From positions 1 to 54,816 of the forward strand of contig CALWNO010000013.1 of assembly GCA_944382785.1 (NCBI GenBank): a stretch of 54,816 bases of DNA. The letters are read 5' to 3'. This document shows positions 44,301 to 52,948 of this stretch, piece by piece (the stretch's first letter is position 1; each line of letters begins with the position of its first letter). The translations under genes were made by a program, and so were the position numbers. The notes beneath the pieces are model-generated. The model saw only the letters and a list, made by a program, of their open reading frames with translations, had not been told where the DNA came from and did no database searches. This DNA is from an uncultured Gemmiger sp. (GTDB lineage Bacteria > Bacillota > Clostridia > Oscillospirales > Ruminococcaceae).

Positions 44301-44631
44301 TATTGGGCGGGTTGGTGGTATCGGGGGCGTTTTGGGTGGTGATCCAGTAATCAAACAGGTTGATGGTGGTCCCCACCGGGGAGACGGCATCGGTGAGTAC
44401 CGCGTCCGAAGCCAGAGGGGCGGCCGCGGCCTGCCGGGGCACGATAGAAGGACATGTTCCGCTTTCCCCCGTGGCCGGCAAGACCGCTGCCGTTTCCCCG
44501 GTGGCAGTCTCCACCGTGGCCGGCTGAGCCCCGATGGACACCGGCAGCAAAATTCCTGCCAGAGCGGCCAGCGCCAGGGCACACAGCCGCCGGCCGTTTG
44601 TATGTAGATGTTTCCTCGTGTTGCTCTCCAC
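41314..44631 (-). CDS. Large surface protein with fibro-slime and SpaA/Cna-B-like domains
   Basis: 1105 residues. Signal peptide (1-35, LALAALAGILLPVSIGA), then LPATGE at 51-56. Residues ~215-385 form a fibro-slime/PA14-type lectin-like domain with FTGDDDVWVFIDN (288-300) and DLGGIHNA. SpaA/prealbumin-like domains follow (IKVDQIGDPVPGAEFRLYY at ~390; VQKVGEDNAAPLVGAEFALYR at ~700 with YYLKELSAPDGYAP), and a C-terminal domain VTKRVAGYLGDKTKDFAFTL...VTEAENENY. A Pro/Thr/Ser wall-spanning linker precedes the sorting signal DRPDTGD, a hydrophobic helix and RLRGRQH. So it is sortase-anchored, likely an adhesin or pilin-like protein. No sortase gene nearby; single-gene unit. Confidence 0.85.
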   Translation of the reverse strand: MESNTRKHLHTNGRRLCALALAALAGILLPVSIGAQPATVETATGETAAVLPATGESGTCPSIVPRQAAAAPLASDAVLTDAVSPVGTTINLFDYWITTQNAPDTTNPPNMDQGINQGKLLQFTAAAPRNPNGGINDYTGSAKPRTGIVQDLLQNNYPVLSQGDQSLNYLFDPTLANPGKASYPNVRDLLQIDDQGYYYYDSALNFAQYDQGTNAFILYDSPGVLSGGSSGQAGQFFPFNVYSQVKNLRSNNAALNHYFGVTMTTRFVQQPNGTVDGTAGGTPVTYEFTGDDDVWVFIDNVLVGDLGGIHNAASLKIDFQNGDVFINGNPDGTIKDKFDAAGVPWTNAGSNTFADNTYHTLKFFYLERGNYDSNMKLKFNLVSIPQSDLIKVDQIGDPVPGAEFRLYYANDDYSYDPQNLIATGTTGANGYFVFQNPDGTLLSLNNLKNTYGGPGQTGKFALVESVTPIGYRSPPQVDLYFPQGYDELATLLSANPWDTGAYASPVVTATLPDSPESLDGTTYSADDGTYFAVVLKRQDASGSGSSTESQWYPVSGDPITGWTVQSGTSLQNVLTAARANPYLFTLDSSGAYKTTIDNLPGDILSYYYVLATNDKLSGDNAQYTVGFYRTSAPNLAGATPQNTVRLNDDLTDQYGSFQREFSVRLFVPDIKNYFFVQKVGEDNAAPLVGAEFALYRASDVTDGQVNPGAQPYDTVTTADLSQDRGDIITLPGAGTFPNTRTVLPAGTYYLKELSAPDGYAPSDQLTQVVVDNTGIYADAGTATDDVSVLRGVGKVVRSMLQFAVPDDINATLTDIKAALYTAGSYTPGTGNDWAVWTPASQAPLDLSYYSSNQILEYGPTTPGDPVYFLVNAGWSRLKITQNYAAGTDQDLKINLGNQDISNLFSRSTIVRYRNDPTRLTVTKRVAGYLGDKTKDFAFTLTLTAPDGTPLSGEYGGLEFDAEGKAQTTLRDKERLVFENLEPGTVLTVTEAENENYRTTVQLNDETPEATNELTVTLPAGGTTVAFTNTSTLTPPPTATPSPETVQDSAGQESPSPTPLPTPAPLATDRPDTGDPARPWVWVVLLGSVCAGVLLGAAFRLRGRQH

Positions 44632-44675
44632 CTTCCGCTTGGTCTTGTGCGGAGGACTCCCCCGCCATGCCTGCT

Positions 44676-44681
44676 ATTATA
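44676..44681 (-). promoter_or_regulatory. -10 box for the fibro-slime surface protein gene
   Basis: Perfect TATAAT on the minus strand about 45 bp before the start; the -35 position (CACGAT) is poor. Confidence 0.4.
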
Positions 44682-44758
44682 ACGGCGGCTTGGTGCGGAT
44701 CGTGGCGGGGTGTGTCGTACCGGTCCCGGTTTTGGAAAAAAGGCGGCAGAAAAGCAGA

Positions 44759-44784
44759 AATGCCGCAGCCAAAGCTGCGGCATT
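44759..44784 (-). terminator. Terminator of the GH31/TRAP operon
   Basis: 11-bp perfect stem (44759-44769 with 44774-44784), CAAA loop; the minus strand runs on into TCTGCTTTTC and a later TTTTTT. Confidence 0.8.
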
Positions 44785-44812
44785 CCATGTATTGGAAGAG
44801 AGAGAAACGCGA

Positions 44813-47329
44813 TTATTCTTCGGGTTTGACCATACCCACCAGGTCGAATTTTTCGGTGGAGATGACCACTTCGTAGTCCTCCTTGGCCGGTTTGGGATAC
44901 TTGACCCAGATGGTGCGGTCGGACATGTTGTAGTACCAGGCGCAGTCGGCGGCATCGAAGGCTTCCCGCACGATGGTGCGCTGCATCGGCTTGCCGTCCA
45001 CCGTGACCCAGTAGGCGCCCTTGGCCTTGCTGACCAGGCGCAGGGTCAGGCTGTTGACCGTGTCGGCATAGCTGCCGGTCTTGTGGAAGGCGACGGTGGT
45101 TCGGTCCCCGGCGGTGACGGTGATGGCGGTGCGGGAATAGTTGCCCTGCTTGTACTGCTCGGTGTGGCCGTCGTCGTCATACAGCACAAAGGAGGTATCG
45201 GTCTCGGCAGCGATGAGCAGGTCCAGATGGCGCAGGGTATCGCTCTCGATGTGCTTCACGTCCTCGCTGGTGACAAAGACGCCGGAACCCCGCAGGAACA
45301 TGGGGATGGAGCCCAGGTCCACCGGCACCTCGATGGTCTGGCCGCCCGCGTAGGGGCGCAGGTTGTCGTTCATATCGTACCAGGTGGCACCGGCGGGCAG
45401 GTAGACGGTGCGGGTCCTGGCGCCCTTTTCCACCACGTTGGCCACCAGCACCGCAGGCCCGAACATAAAGGTCAGGTTCTGGTCGGAATAGCAGGCCGGG
45501 TCATCGGGGAATTCCAGGAAGAGGGGGCGCATGGCGGGCATGCCGTCCTGGTTGGCCTCGTACATCAGGGAGTACAGGTAGGGCAACATCCGGTAGCGCA
45601 GGGCGTAGGCGGCGCGGATGTAGTCGTTGTTTTCCTCATACATCCAGGGCTGGGTGACGGTGTTGTCGTCGTTGGCGGAGTTCAGGCAGAACCGGGGCTG
45701 GAAGATGCCGCTCTGGATCCAGCGCAGCAGCAGCTCGGCTTCGGGGGCAGCGCCCGCAAAGCCGCCGATATCGCAGCCCATGTTGGCGCAGCCGGACAGG
45801 CCCATGCCCAGGATGGTGGCAATGTTGAACTTGACGGTCCGCCAGTCGGTGAGGTTGTCCCCGCCCCAGACCTGGGCATACCGCTGGATACCCGCAAAGC
45901 CGGCCCGGTTGATGATGTAGGGACGTTCCCCGGGGTAGACTTCCGCCAGGGCCTGCTTGCCCACATAGGCCATCAGGTTGGAGTGCAGGATCTTCAGGTC
46001 GGCCATGGTGCCTTTTGCGCCCTCAAAATCACACTGGGCATCCCGGTCCTCCACCCCGTCCATCTCGCAGTTGTCGTTCCAGACGGTCTTGGCACCCAGT
46101 TCCAGCACGTTCTTCTTCAGCAGCTCTTTCCAGGTGTTGCGGCCCCGCTCGCTGGTGAAGTCGAAGAAGCGGCCTTCCCCGCCCCACCAGCGGCCGTAGT
46201 AGTCGCCGGAGCCGTCGGGGGTCTTGATAAAGACATCGTTCTTCTCAAACAGTTCCCGGTAGGGATGGTTTTTCAGGATGCCGGGCTTGAGGTTGGGAAT
46301 GACGTTGATGCCCATGGCGTTCATTCTGGCAAAGAAGCCCGCCGGGTCAGGGAAACGGCGGTGGTTCCAGTTGAACACATAGCGCAGGTTGTCCTCCTCG
46401 CCGCTGGTGTAGCCGGAAGCCAGCCAGAAGTTGTCGATGAGAACCCCTTCTCTGTGGTGCTTGTCGATGACCTTGTAGATCTCCTCGTCGCAGTCCTGTT
46501 CCAGCTCGGCATAATACATGGTGGAAGCGCAGTAGCCCAGAGACTGTTTGGTGGGCAGGGCGCTGCGGCCGGTGAGCAGGGTGTAGTGGTCCAGCACCGC
46601 CGCCATGGACGGTCCGTTGAGCAGGAACAGGTCGATGTCCCCGCCGTCGGTCTGGTAGTAGCAGTAGCGGTCCCAGTAGCCGGAGATTTCCTGGCCCATA
46701 TCAAAGACGCTGTCGTAGGAGTTGTGGTAGAAAAGCCCCAGGGCGTGGCGCTGTTCGTCGTTCACCCGGATGTAGAACGGGATATGCTTGTACATGGGAT
46801 CGCCGCTTTCCGGATCATGGCCGATGGCGTCCTTGGGGGACATGCGCAGGCGGCGGCCCTTCTTGTCCAGATGGCCGGTCTTTTCGCCGAAGCCGTAGAA
46901 GTGGTCGTGGGCCCGGTCCATGCGGGAATAGTGGGACAGGCGGCCCAGCTGGTCCTTCTCAAAGGCGCGCTCCCGCAGGTCCTGGTAGATCAGTTCCCCG
47001 TCGGCGGTGTACAGCAGCATGGAGAAGGGGCATTTGCGGAACACCAGCTTGAGGGTGGCGGTGCGGAAGGTCAGGGTCTTGTCGGTCTCCTCGCAGGGGA
47101 CGTCCAGGGCCGTGATGCGGGTACGCTCCCCTGCCAGCAGGGTGTCCATCCGGTCGGGCCAGGCGGTGGTGACCAGGGTGTAGGATTCTTCCTTGAAACG
47201 GCGGTCAAAGGAGACACGCACACGGATGATGTCGTCGGTCATGAATACCAGCATCACATCGGCGTTGTCGCCGTGGATACGGTAGCCGTTTTCGGTCTTT
47301 TCCACCGACTGGAAGTGTTTGAGCAGCAT
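44813..47329 (-). CDS. Glycoside hydrolase family 31 enzyme (copy A)
   Basis: 838 residues, no signal peptide, so cytoplasmic. N-terminal beta-sandwich (1-~240, with HFYGFGEKTGHLD and YKHIPFYIRV), the (beta/alpha)8 barrel with nucleophile Asp419 in VWNDNCEMD and acid/base Asp491 in WGGDNLTDW, and C-terminal beta domains (LPAGATWYD, VLYDDDGHTEQY). GH31 retains configuration and cleaves alpha-glucosides, alpha-xylosides, alpha-galactosides or related. The motif WxDNCE differs from the common WxDMNE, marking a less studied subgroup; substrate unknown. Last gene of the operon and 18 bp after its paralogue. Confidence 0.88.
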   Translation of the reverse strand: MLLKHFQSVEKTENGYRIHGDNADVMLVFMTDDIIRVRVSFDRRFKEESYTLVTTAWPDRMDTLLAGERTRITALDVPCEETDKTLTFRTATLKLVFRKCPFSMLLYTADGELIYQDLRERAFEKDQLGRLSHYSRMDRAHDHFYGFGEKTGHLDKKGRRLRMSPKDAIGHDPESGDPMYKHIPFYIRVNDEQRHALGLFYHNSYDSVFDMGQEISGYWDRYCYYQTDGGDIDLFLLNGPSMAAVLDHYTLLTGRSALPTKQSLGYCASTMYYAELEQDCDEEIYKVIDKHHREGVLIDNFWLASGYTSGEEDNLRYVFNWNHRRFPDPAGFFARMNAMGINVIPNLKPGILKNHPYRELFEKNDVFIKTPDGSGDYYGRWWGGEGRFFDFTSERGRNTWKELLKKNVLELGAKTVWNDNCEMDGVEDRDAQCDFEGAKGTMADLKILHSNLMAYVGKQALAEVYPGERPYIINRAGFAGIQRYAQVWGGDNLTDWRTVKFNIATILGMGLSGCANMGCDIGGFAGAAPEAELLLRWIQSGIFQPRFCLNSANDDNTVTQPWMYEENNDYIRAAYALRYRMLPYLYSLMYEANQDGMPAMRPLFLEFPDDPACYSDQNLTFMFGPAVLVANVVEKGARTRTVYLPAGATWYDMNDNLRPYAGGQTIEVPVDLGSIPMFLRGSGVFVTSEDVKHIESDTLRHLDLLIAAETDTSFVLYDDDGHTEQYKQGNYSRTAITVTAGDRTTVAFHKTGSYADTVNSLTLRLVSKAKGAYWVTVDGKPMQRTIVREAFDAADCAWYYNMSDRTIWVKYPKPAKEDYEVVISTEKFDLVGMVKPEE

Positions 47330-47347
47330 AGAAATCCTTTCCGGCGT

Positions 47348-49840
47348 TTACATGCCGATGAGGTCGAAATCTTCAAAAGAAACGGTCAGGACCAGGTCCT
47401 TGCGGGGGTTGGGATACTTGATGAGCACCGCCTTCTTGGTCTGGCTGTAATACCAGCCGGACTCGGCGGCCTCGAACTTGCGGCGGTTGAGGAAGTGTTC
47501 CAGCTTGGTGTCTCCCAGGGCCACCCAGAAGGGGCTGCGGTCCTTGCGGATCATCTCCACCGTGACACGCTCCACAAAATCTGTGTAGCTGCCTTCGGAG
47601 TTCATGCCCACCCGCACCACGCTGGTGCCGGACATGGCGATGATGGTCTTGCGGAAGACGCCCTTCTTGTAATCGTTGGTCACCCCGTCGTCATCGTACA
47701 GGGTGTAGATGCTCTCCTTGCCGGGGGCCAGGATCAGGTGCAGGTCGGTTGTGTGGTCGTTGGCCATGCTCATGAGCTGGTTGTCCGCCATGGGGATGAT
47801 GGCGCCTTCCCGGATGAACATGGGGATGGTGGTGATGTCCACCGGCACCTCGATGGTCTGGCCGCCCTCATAGCCGGCAAAGTTGTTGTTCCAGTCGTAC
47901 CACTTGCAGCCGGCGGGCAGGTAGACCTTCCAGGTCTTGACGCCGGGTTCAATGACGTTGGCCACCAGGATATCCCGGCCGAACATGAATTCAAAGCTCT
48001 CGTCGTAGACTTTTGGGTCGTCCTGGAACTCATACACCAGGGGGCGCATGATGGGCGCACCGGTGCGGCTGGCCTCATACTCGGCAGAATACAGGTACGG
48101 GGTCATGCGGTAGCGCAGCAGGATGGCATTCCGGATGATATCGGCAGAACCGCGGTACATCCAGGGCTCGGTGACGGTGTTGTCATTGCTGGCCGAGTGG
48201 ATGGAGAACCGGGCCTGGAAGATGCCGTTCTGCACCCAGCGCACAAACAGTTCCTCCTCCGGGGCGGGGCCGTGGAAGCCGCCGATGTCGGCGCCCTCGT
48301 TGGGCTGGCCGGACAGGCCCATGCCGGTGATGATGGGGATGTTGTAGCGCAGGGTCTTCCAGCTGGTGAAGTTGTCGCCGCACCAGGTCTGGGCGTACTT
48401 CTGGATACCGGCGGAACCGCTGCGGCAGACAATGTAGGGACGGGCGTCTGGGTTGTGTTCCACCACCGCTTCGGCGCCGATCTTGCACATGAGGGTGCTC
48501 ATGATGGGCTTGAGCTGGCCGATGGTGCCGCCCTTGCCGTCAAAGTCACAGCGGCAGTCCTTGTCCAGCAGGCTGTCATACTCACAGTTGTCGTCCCAGA
48601 TGGAATCGGTGCCCACGTCAATGATGTGTTCGGTGAGGTATTCCTTCCAGACCTGGCGGCCCACCGGGCTGGTGTAGTCCCAGAAGGCGCCGTCGCCGCC
48701 CCACCATTTGCCGACCCCGTAGGTGTCTTCGGTGGAATCCTTGACGAACACACCCTTGGCGTTGAACTCGTCAAACCAGGGATGGCACAGCAGCACGCCG
48801 GGTTTGACGTTGGGCACGTTCTGGGCGCCCTTCGCGTTCATGGCGGCGAAATAGGCACGGGGGTCCTTGAAACGGTCGGTGTTCCAGGTAAAGACGCAGC
48901 GCTTGTTCTGGTAGCTGGTGTAGCCGGAGGAGAGGTGGAAGCCGTCGATGGGGAAGCCTTCCTCCTTGATGGTGTCGATGAATTCCAGCACCGCATCGTC
49001 GCTGTCCTTTTCCAGCTCGGGATAGTACATGCTGGACCCCTGGTAGCCCAGGGCCCGCTTGGGCAGCAGGGCCGGGCGGCCGGTCAGGCGGGTGTAGTTG
49101 TCCAGCACCCGGCGCAGGGTATCGCCGGCCAGCAGGAACATATCGATGTCGCCGCCGTCGGCCTGCCAGTAGGTGTAGCGGGACCAGTAGTTGCTCTTCT
49201 CGCAGCCCATGTTGAAGACGGACTCATAGAAGTTGTTGTAGTACACGCCCACAGCCTTGGCGGTGGCCCGGTTCAGCCGGATGTAGAAGGGAATGTGCTT
49301 GTACAGGGTGTCCATGACGGCGGCGTCATAGCCCATGGCGTCGGTGGCGCGCTCCCGCATAAAATGCTTGTTCTTGTTCAGCTCGCCGGTCTTTTCGCCG
49401 AAACCGTAGAAGCAGTCGTCCTCGTTCATGGCGCTGTAATGGGTGATGCGGCGGTTGGCGTCCAGGGTGTAGGGGGTGCCGGCCAGGTCGCTGTACAGCA
49501 GGTCGCCCTTGAGGTTGTACAGTTTGAATCCCAGGGGATCCTTGCAGAATTCCAGGCGCACGGCATCGGTGACAAAGGTGTAGCCGTTCTCCGTCTCATG
49601 CACCCGGGGCTCCACCGGCTGCAGGCGGGTGCGCTCGCCCGCAAACAGACCGTCCAGACGGTCCTCCCAGGCGGTGGTGGCCAGCACGTAGGATTCCTCG
49701 GCCAGCTCCTTGTCGAAGGAAACCCGCACGCGGACGATCTCGTCGGTGACAAAGCAGACCTTGATGTCCGCACAGTTGGTGTGGATCAGGAAGCAGCCGT
49801 CCAGGCGATCCATTCCACGAAATTCTTTGCACAGATACAT
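47348..49840 (-). CDS. Glycoside hydrolase family 31 enzyme (copy B)
   Basis: 830 residues from ATG 49838-49840 (GAGAGGAG upstream). Paralogue of the downstream gene with the same architecture: DCFYGFGEKTGELN, nucleophile motif IWDDNCEYD, acid/base WCGDNFTSW, late YLPAGCKWYD and TLYDDDGVTNDY. Cytoplasmic. The two copies differ in barrel loops, so they probably split substrates or linkages. Lies 128 bp after the TRAP large permease gene with a hairpin between. Confidence 0.88.
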   Translation of the reverse strand: MYLCKEFRGMDRLDGCFLIHTNCADIKVCFVTDEIVRVRVSFDKELAEESYVLATTAWEDRLDGLFAGERTRLQPVEPRVHETENGYTFVTDAVRLEFCKDPLGFKLYNLKGDLLYSDLAGTPYTLDANRRITHYSAMNEDDCFYGFGEKTGELNKNKHFMRERATDAMGYDAAVMDTLYKHIPFYIRLNRATAKAVGVYYNNFYESVFNMGCEKSNYWSRYTYWQADGGDIDMFLLAGDTLRRVLDNYTRLTGRPALLPKRALGYQGSSMYYPELEKDSDDAVLEFIDTIKEEGFPIDGFHLSSGYTSYQNKRCVFTWNTDRFKDPRAYFAAMNAKGAQNVPNVKPGVLLCHPWFDEFNAKGVFVKDSTEDTYGVGKWWGGDGAFWDYTSPVGRQVWKEYLTEHIIDVGTDSIWDDNCEYDSLLDKDCRCDFDGKGGTIGQLKPIMSTLMCKIGAEAVVEHNPDARPYIVCRSGSAGIQKYAQTWCGDNFTSWKTLRYNIPIITGMGLSGQPNEGADIGGFHGPAPEEELFVRWVQNGIFQARFSIHSASNDNTVTEPWMYRGSADIIRNAILLRYRMTPYLYSAEYEASRTGAPIMRPLVYEFQDDPKVYDESFEFMFGRDILVANVIEPGVKTWKVYLPAGCKWYDWNNNFAGYEGGQTIEVPVDITTIPMFIREGAIIPMADNQLMSMANDHTTDLHLILAPGKESIYTLYDDDGVTNDYKKGVFRKTIIAMSGTSVVRVGMNSEGSYTDFVERVTVEMIRKDRSPFWVALGDTKLEHFLNRRKFEAAESGWYYSQTKKAVLIKYPNPRKDLVLTVSFEDFDLIGM

Positions 49841-49892
49841 GGAGTACTCCTCTCTCCGTTGAAGGTTGGCAGGTTGCGCACAAACAGCAGCA

Positions 49893-49924
49893 GCCTCCGA
49901 CCCGGATTTGATGCCGTCGGAGGC
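49893..49924 (-). other. Hairpin between dctM and the GH31 genes
   Basis: 9-bp stem GCCTCCGAC (49893-49901) with GTCGGAGGC (49916-49924), 14-nt loop. No real U-run on the minus strand; it could set relative transporter and enzyme mRNA levels. Confidence 0.45.
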
Positions 49925-49968
49925 TCTGCGCCCGCGGCCGCTCACGCTGCCGCGGAAAAGGGTTCAGA

Positions 49969-51285
49969 TCAGGCCCACCAGAAGGTATCCACCAGGCCGC
50001 ACAGGTACGGTACGATCATGGGGATGGCGGGGATGAAGGTGATGAGGAACAGGGCCACCACCATGCCGCAGAACAGCGGGATGATGTACTTGGTCACGCC
50101 CTCGATCTTGACTTTGGCAACGCCGCAGCCCACGAACAGGCAGGAGCCTACGGGCGGAGTGACGGAACCGATGCCCAGGTTGGTGATGAGCATGAGGCCG
50201 AAGTGGACCGGGCTCATGCCGATGCTGGTGGCAATGGGCAGGAAGATGGGGGTGAAGATCAGCACGGCGGGGGTCAGGTCCAGGAACATGCCCATGACCA
50301 GCAGAAAGACGTTCATGATGAGCAGGATGACATAGCGGTTGTCGGAGATGCTCATGAGGCCTTCGCTGATGGCGGCGGGGATGCCGGAGTAGGACATGAC
50401 GTAGGACATGATGGAGGAGGCTGCGATCAGGAACAGGATGGTGGCGGAGCTCTTCATGGTGTCGGCCAGCATGTCATAGTAGGTCTTGACCGACAGTTCC
50501 CGGTAGAGGATGCCCAGCAGGGTGCAGTACAGGCACATGACCACACCGGCTTCGGTGGCGGTGAAGTAGCCGCCCAGGATGCCGCCCATGACGATGATGA
50601 CGGCCAGCAGGGAGGGAATGGCGTCGATCCAGATGCGCAGGGCGGAGGCGTCCTCCTTGACGGTGGAAGCCTTATAGCCCTTCTTGACGGCCAGGAAGAT
50701 GGCCAGCACAGCCACGCAGATGCCCAGCAGGATACCGGTGAGGTAGCCGCCCATGAACAGGGCTGCCACCGAAACGCCGCCGGCGGTGATGGAGTAGAGG
50801 ATCAGGGGACCAGACGGGGGGATCAGGATGCCGGTGGGCGCCGCGCAGATGTTGACGGCAGCGGAGTAGTTGGGGTCGTAGCCTTCCTCATCTTCCAGGG
50901 GGCTGAGGATGGAGCCCATGGCGGAGGTGGCGGCCACAGAGGAGCCGGACACGGCACCGAAGAACATGCTGGCCAGCACGTTGGTGGCAGCCAGGTAGCC
51001 AGGGATCTTGCCCACCAGCAGGCGGGCCAGACGGATCAGGCGGCGGGCAATGCCGCCCTTGTTCATGATGTTGCCGCCCAGGGTGAAGAAGGGCAGGGCC
51101 AGCAGGGCGAAGGAGTCCAGGCCGGAGAAGCAGCGCTGGGCTGCGATCAGGGCAAAGATGTCCGCGGGCATGCTGAACAGGGCGGTGACGATGGACGCAA
51201 TACCGATACCGGCGGAAATGGGCACGCCGGCCAGCAGCAGGACGAAGAACGAGCCGAACAGGCACAGAGTGGCTTGAATGACCAT
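49969..51285 (-). CDS. TRAP transporter large permease (DctM type), second system
   Basis: 438 residues, about 12 helices. LLLAGVPISAGIGIASIV, LPFFTLGGNIMNKGGIARRLI, FGAVSGSSVAATSAMGS, PPSGPLILYSITAGGVSVAAL and FGLMLITNLGIGSVTPPVGS are the expected DctM signatures. Shares one base with the dctQ stop. Imports the ligand bound by the DctP lipoprotein of the same operon. Confidence 0.93.
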   Translation of the reverse strand: MVIQATLCLFGSFFVLLLAGVPISAGIGIASIVTALFSMPADIFALIAAQRCFSGLDSFALLALPFFTLGGNIMNKGGIARRLIRLARLLVGKIPGYLAATNVLASMFFGAVSGSSVAATSAMGSILSPLEDEEGYDPNYSAAVNICAAPTGILIPPSGPLILYSITAGGVSVAALFMGGYLTGILLGICVAVLAIFLAVKKGYKASTVKEDASALRIWIDAIPSLLAVIIVMGGILGGYFTATEAGVVMCLYCTLLGILYRELSVKTYYDMLADTMKSSATILFLIAASSIMSYVMSYSGIPAAISEGLMSISDNRYVILLIMNVFLLVMGMFLDLTPAVLIFTPIFLPIATSIGMSPVHFGLMLITNLGIGSVTPPVGSCLFVGCGVAKVKIEGVTKYIIPLFCGMVVALFLITFIPAIPMIVPYLCGLVDTFWWA

Positions 51286-51764
51286 CAGTTGTTGCCTCCC
51301 TTCTTGTCAATGTAGATCTGAACGTACTTGAGCACCCGGGCCAGCACGATGAAGGCACCGGAGATGGGCAGCACCGAGTACAGGAAGGAGTACGGCAGGT
51401 GCATGACCGAAGAGACGTTCAGGGCGTTGGTGGCCAGCTTGAAGCCTCCGTAGATGAAGACGTAGCAGACAAAGAACAGGATCATCGCTTCGATGAAGAT
51501 GTTCAGCAGCACCGCGGCCACCCCCTTGACCCGGTCCTTGACCAGGTCCAGAGCCAGGTGTTCGTCCCGGTAGAAGCAGTAGGCTGAACCGATCAAAGAC
51601 GCCCAGATCAGAACATAGCGCAAAAATTCATCGGTCACGGTGGAGGGGTCGTTCAGGATCATACGGGTGAAGATCTGCCAGGTACCGCCCAGCAGCAGAG
51701 CAAACATGGAAAGCGCCAGCAAAAAACGCATGACGGTATCCAGAATTTTATCGAATTTTTTCAC
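51285..51764 (-). CDS. TRAP transporter small permease (DctQ type), second system; GTG start
   Basis: 159 residues with four helices (LLALSMFALLLGGTWQIFTR; DEFLRYVLIWASLIGSAYC). I place the start at GTG 51762-51764 because GAGGAG lies eight bases upstream; the in-frame GTG at 51782 has no ribosome site and would contain it. Forms the permease with DctM. Confidence 0.88.
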   Translation of the reverse strand: MKKFDKILDTVMRFLLALSMFALLLGGTWQIFTRMILNDPSTVTDEFLRYVLIWASLIGSAYCFYRDEHLALDLVKDRVKGVAAVLLNIFIEAMILFFVCYVFIYGGFKLATNALNVSSVMHLPYSFLYSVLPISGAFIVLARVLKYVQIYIDKKGGNN

Positions 51765-51830
51765 AAGCTCATCTCCTCTCACAGGATACAGGCCGGCAGG
51801 GGGCCTGCGGTTTCACGGCAGGGAATGCCC

Positions 51831-52856
51831 TCAGCCTTCGGCCTGGATGCGTTCCACATACTCATACACTTCCGGGGATTCGGTTTTCAGGTCCTCATAG
51901 ATGGACTGGCAGGCCTCCTGGAAGGCGGCGGTGTCCACATCCCGGACCAGTTCCACGCCCTTGGCTTCGGCGTCGGCCAGGACCTCGTTCTCAAAGTCAG
52001 TCCAGGCGGTCTTGTAATCCTCGGTCATGGTCTTGGCGCACTCGGTCATGATCTGGCGCTGGTTGTCGGACATTTCGTTCCAGGTCTTGGTGGAGATGAG
52101 CAGAATGTCGGGGATGCGGGTGTGCTCGTCGAAGCAATAATACTTGGTAACGTCGGCGTGGTCGCGCAGGGCGGTGACGTTGTTTTCAGCGCCGTCAATG
52201 ACGCCCTGCTGCATGCCGGTGTAGATATCGGAGTAGCCCATGACGGTGGCGGAACCACCCAGAGCGTTCATCATGTCAATGGCCATCTGGGAGTCCATGG
52301 TGCGGATGCGCAGCCCCTTCAGGTCCGCCGGGGTGCGGATGGCACGGTCGGCAGTGTAGAAGGAGCGGGCGCCGGAATCCATCCAGGTCAGGCCCATGAA
52401 GCCTTCGTCGGCGGTGAGCTGGTACAGATCCTGGGCGATCTCGCCGTCCATGACCTTGTAGTAGTGCTGCTGGTCGTTAAAGACGTAAGGCACCGAAAGC
52501 ACGTTCCACTCGCTCTGGAAGTTGCCCAGGGTGGACGCGGAGACCTTGGCCATGTCCAGGGCACCGGCACGGATCTGGGTGATGTTGTCCGTCTCGCTGC
52601 CCAGCACGCCGTTGGGGAAGATCTCGATGTTGATGGTGCCGTTGGACTTTTCCTTCACATCCTCGGCAAAGGCGGTCAGGGCGATGTGAACCGCATGGTC
52701 CTCCGCCAGGCCGTGGGACAGGGTCAGGTTGAACACCTTCTCCTCCCCGCTGTCGGCGGACGTTCCGGCCGTTTCGGTGCCGCCGCAGCCGGTCAGCGCC
52801 AGGCACAGCGCAGCCGCGACTGCTGCCAGGCGCAGTCCAAAACGCGTTTTTCTCAT
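51831..52856 (-). CDS. TRAP transporter substrate-binding lipoprotein (DctP type), second system
   Basis: 341 residues from ATG 52854-52856 (AAGGAGG). Lipobox LALTGC with Cys24. DctP features: LTLSHGLAEDHAVHIALTAF, IEIFPNGVLGSETDNITQI, conserved ligand Arg in LKGLRIRTMDSQMAIDMM, and YSDIYTGMQQGVIDGAENN. The Arg predicts a carboxylate on the ligand. In an operon with two GH31 glycosidases this would suit an acidic oligosaccharide or glycoside (inference). Confidence 0.92.
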   Translation of the reverse strand: MRKTRFGLRLAAVAAALCLALTGCGGTETAGTSADSGEEKVFNLTLSHGLAEDHAVHIALTAFAEDVKEKSNGTINIEIFPNGVLGSETDNITQIRAGALDMAKVSASTLGNFQSEWNVLSVPYVFNDQQHYYKVMDGEIAQDLYQLTADEGFMGLTWMDSGARSFYTADRAIRTPADLKGLRIRTMDSQMAIDMMNALGGSATVMGYSDIYTGMQQGVIDGAENNVTALRDHADVTKYYCFDEHTRIPDILLISTKTWNEMSDNQRQIMTECAKTMTEDYKTAWTDFENEVLADAEAKGVELVRDVDTAAFQEACQSIYEDLKTESPEVYEYVERIQAEG

Positions 52857-52948
52857 AATAAATCCTCCTTTTTCCTGCACCTCCCTGCCGGGAGGGCTCT
52901 TTACCAAATAATCCCCTGTGGCCTCCTTCCTGTTGGATTTCTATTGCA

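Noticed and set aside
44813-49840. Sulfoquinovosidase (a GH31 activity) linked to the sulfur-reductase module
   Set aside because: Attractive because TRAP import suits acids, but I could not see the sulfonate-recognition residues of YihQ-type enzymes, and the two loci are 13 kb apart; kept only as an assay suggestion.
44534-50335. 1933-residue plus-strand frame across the GH31 genes
   Set aside because: Exceptional length, but composition is that of an antisense frame; both GH31 enzymes and dctM read correctly on the minus strand.
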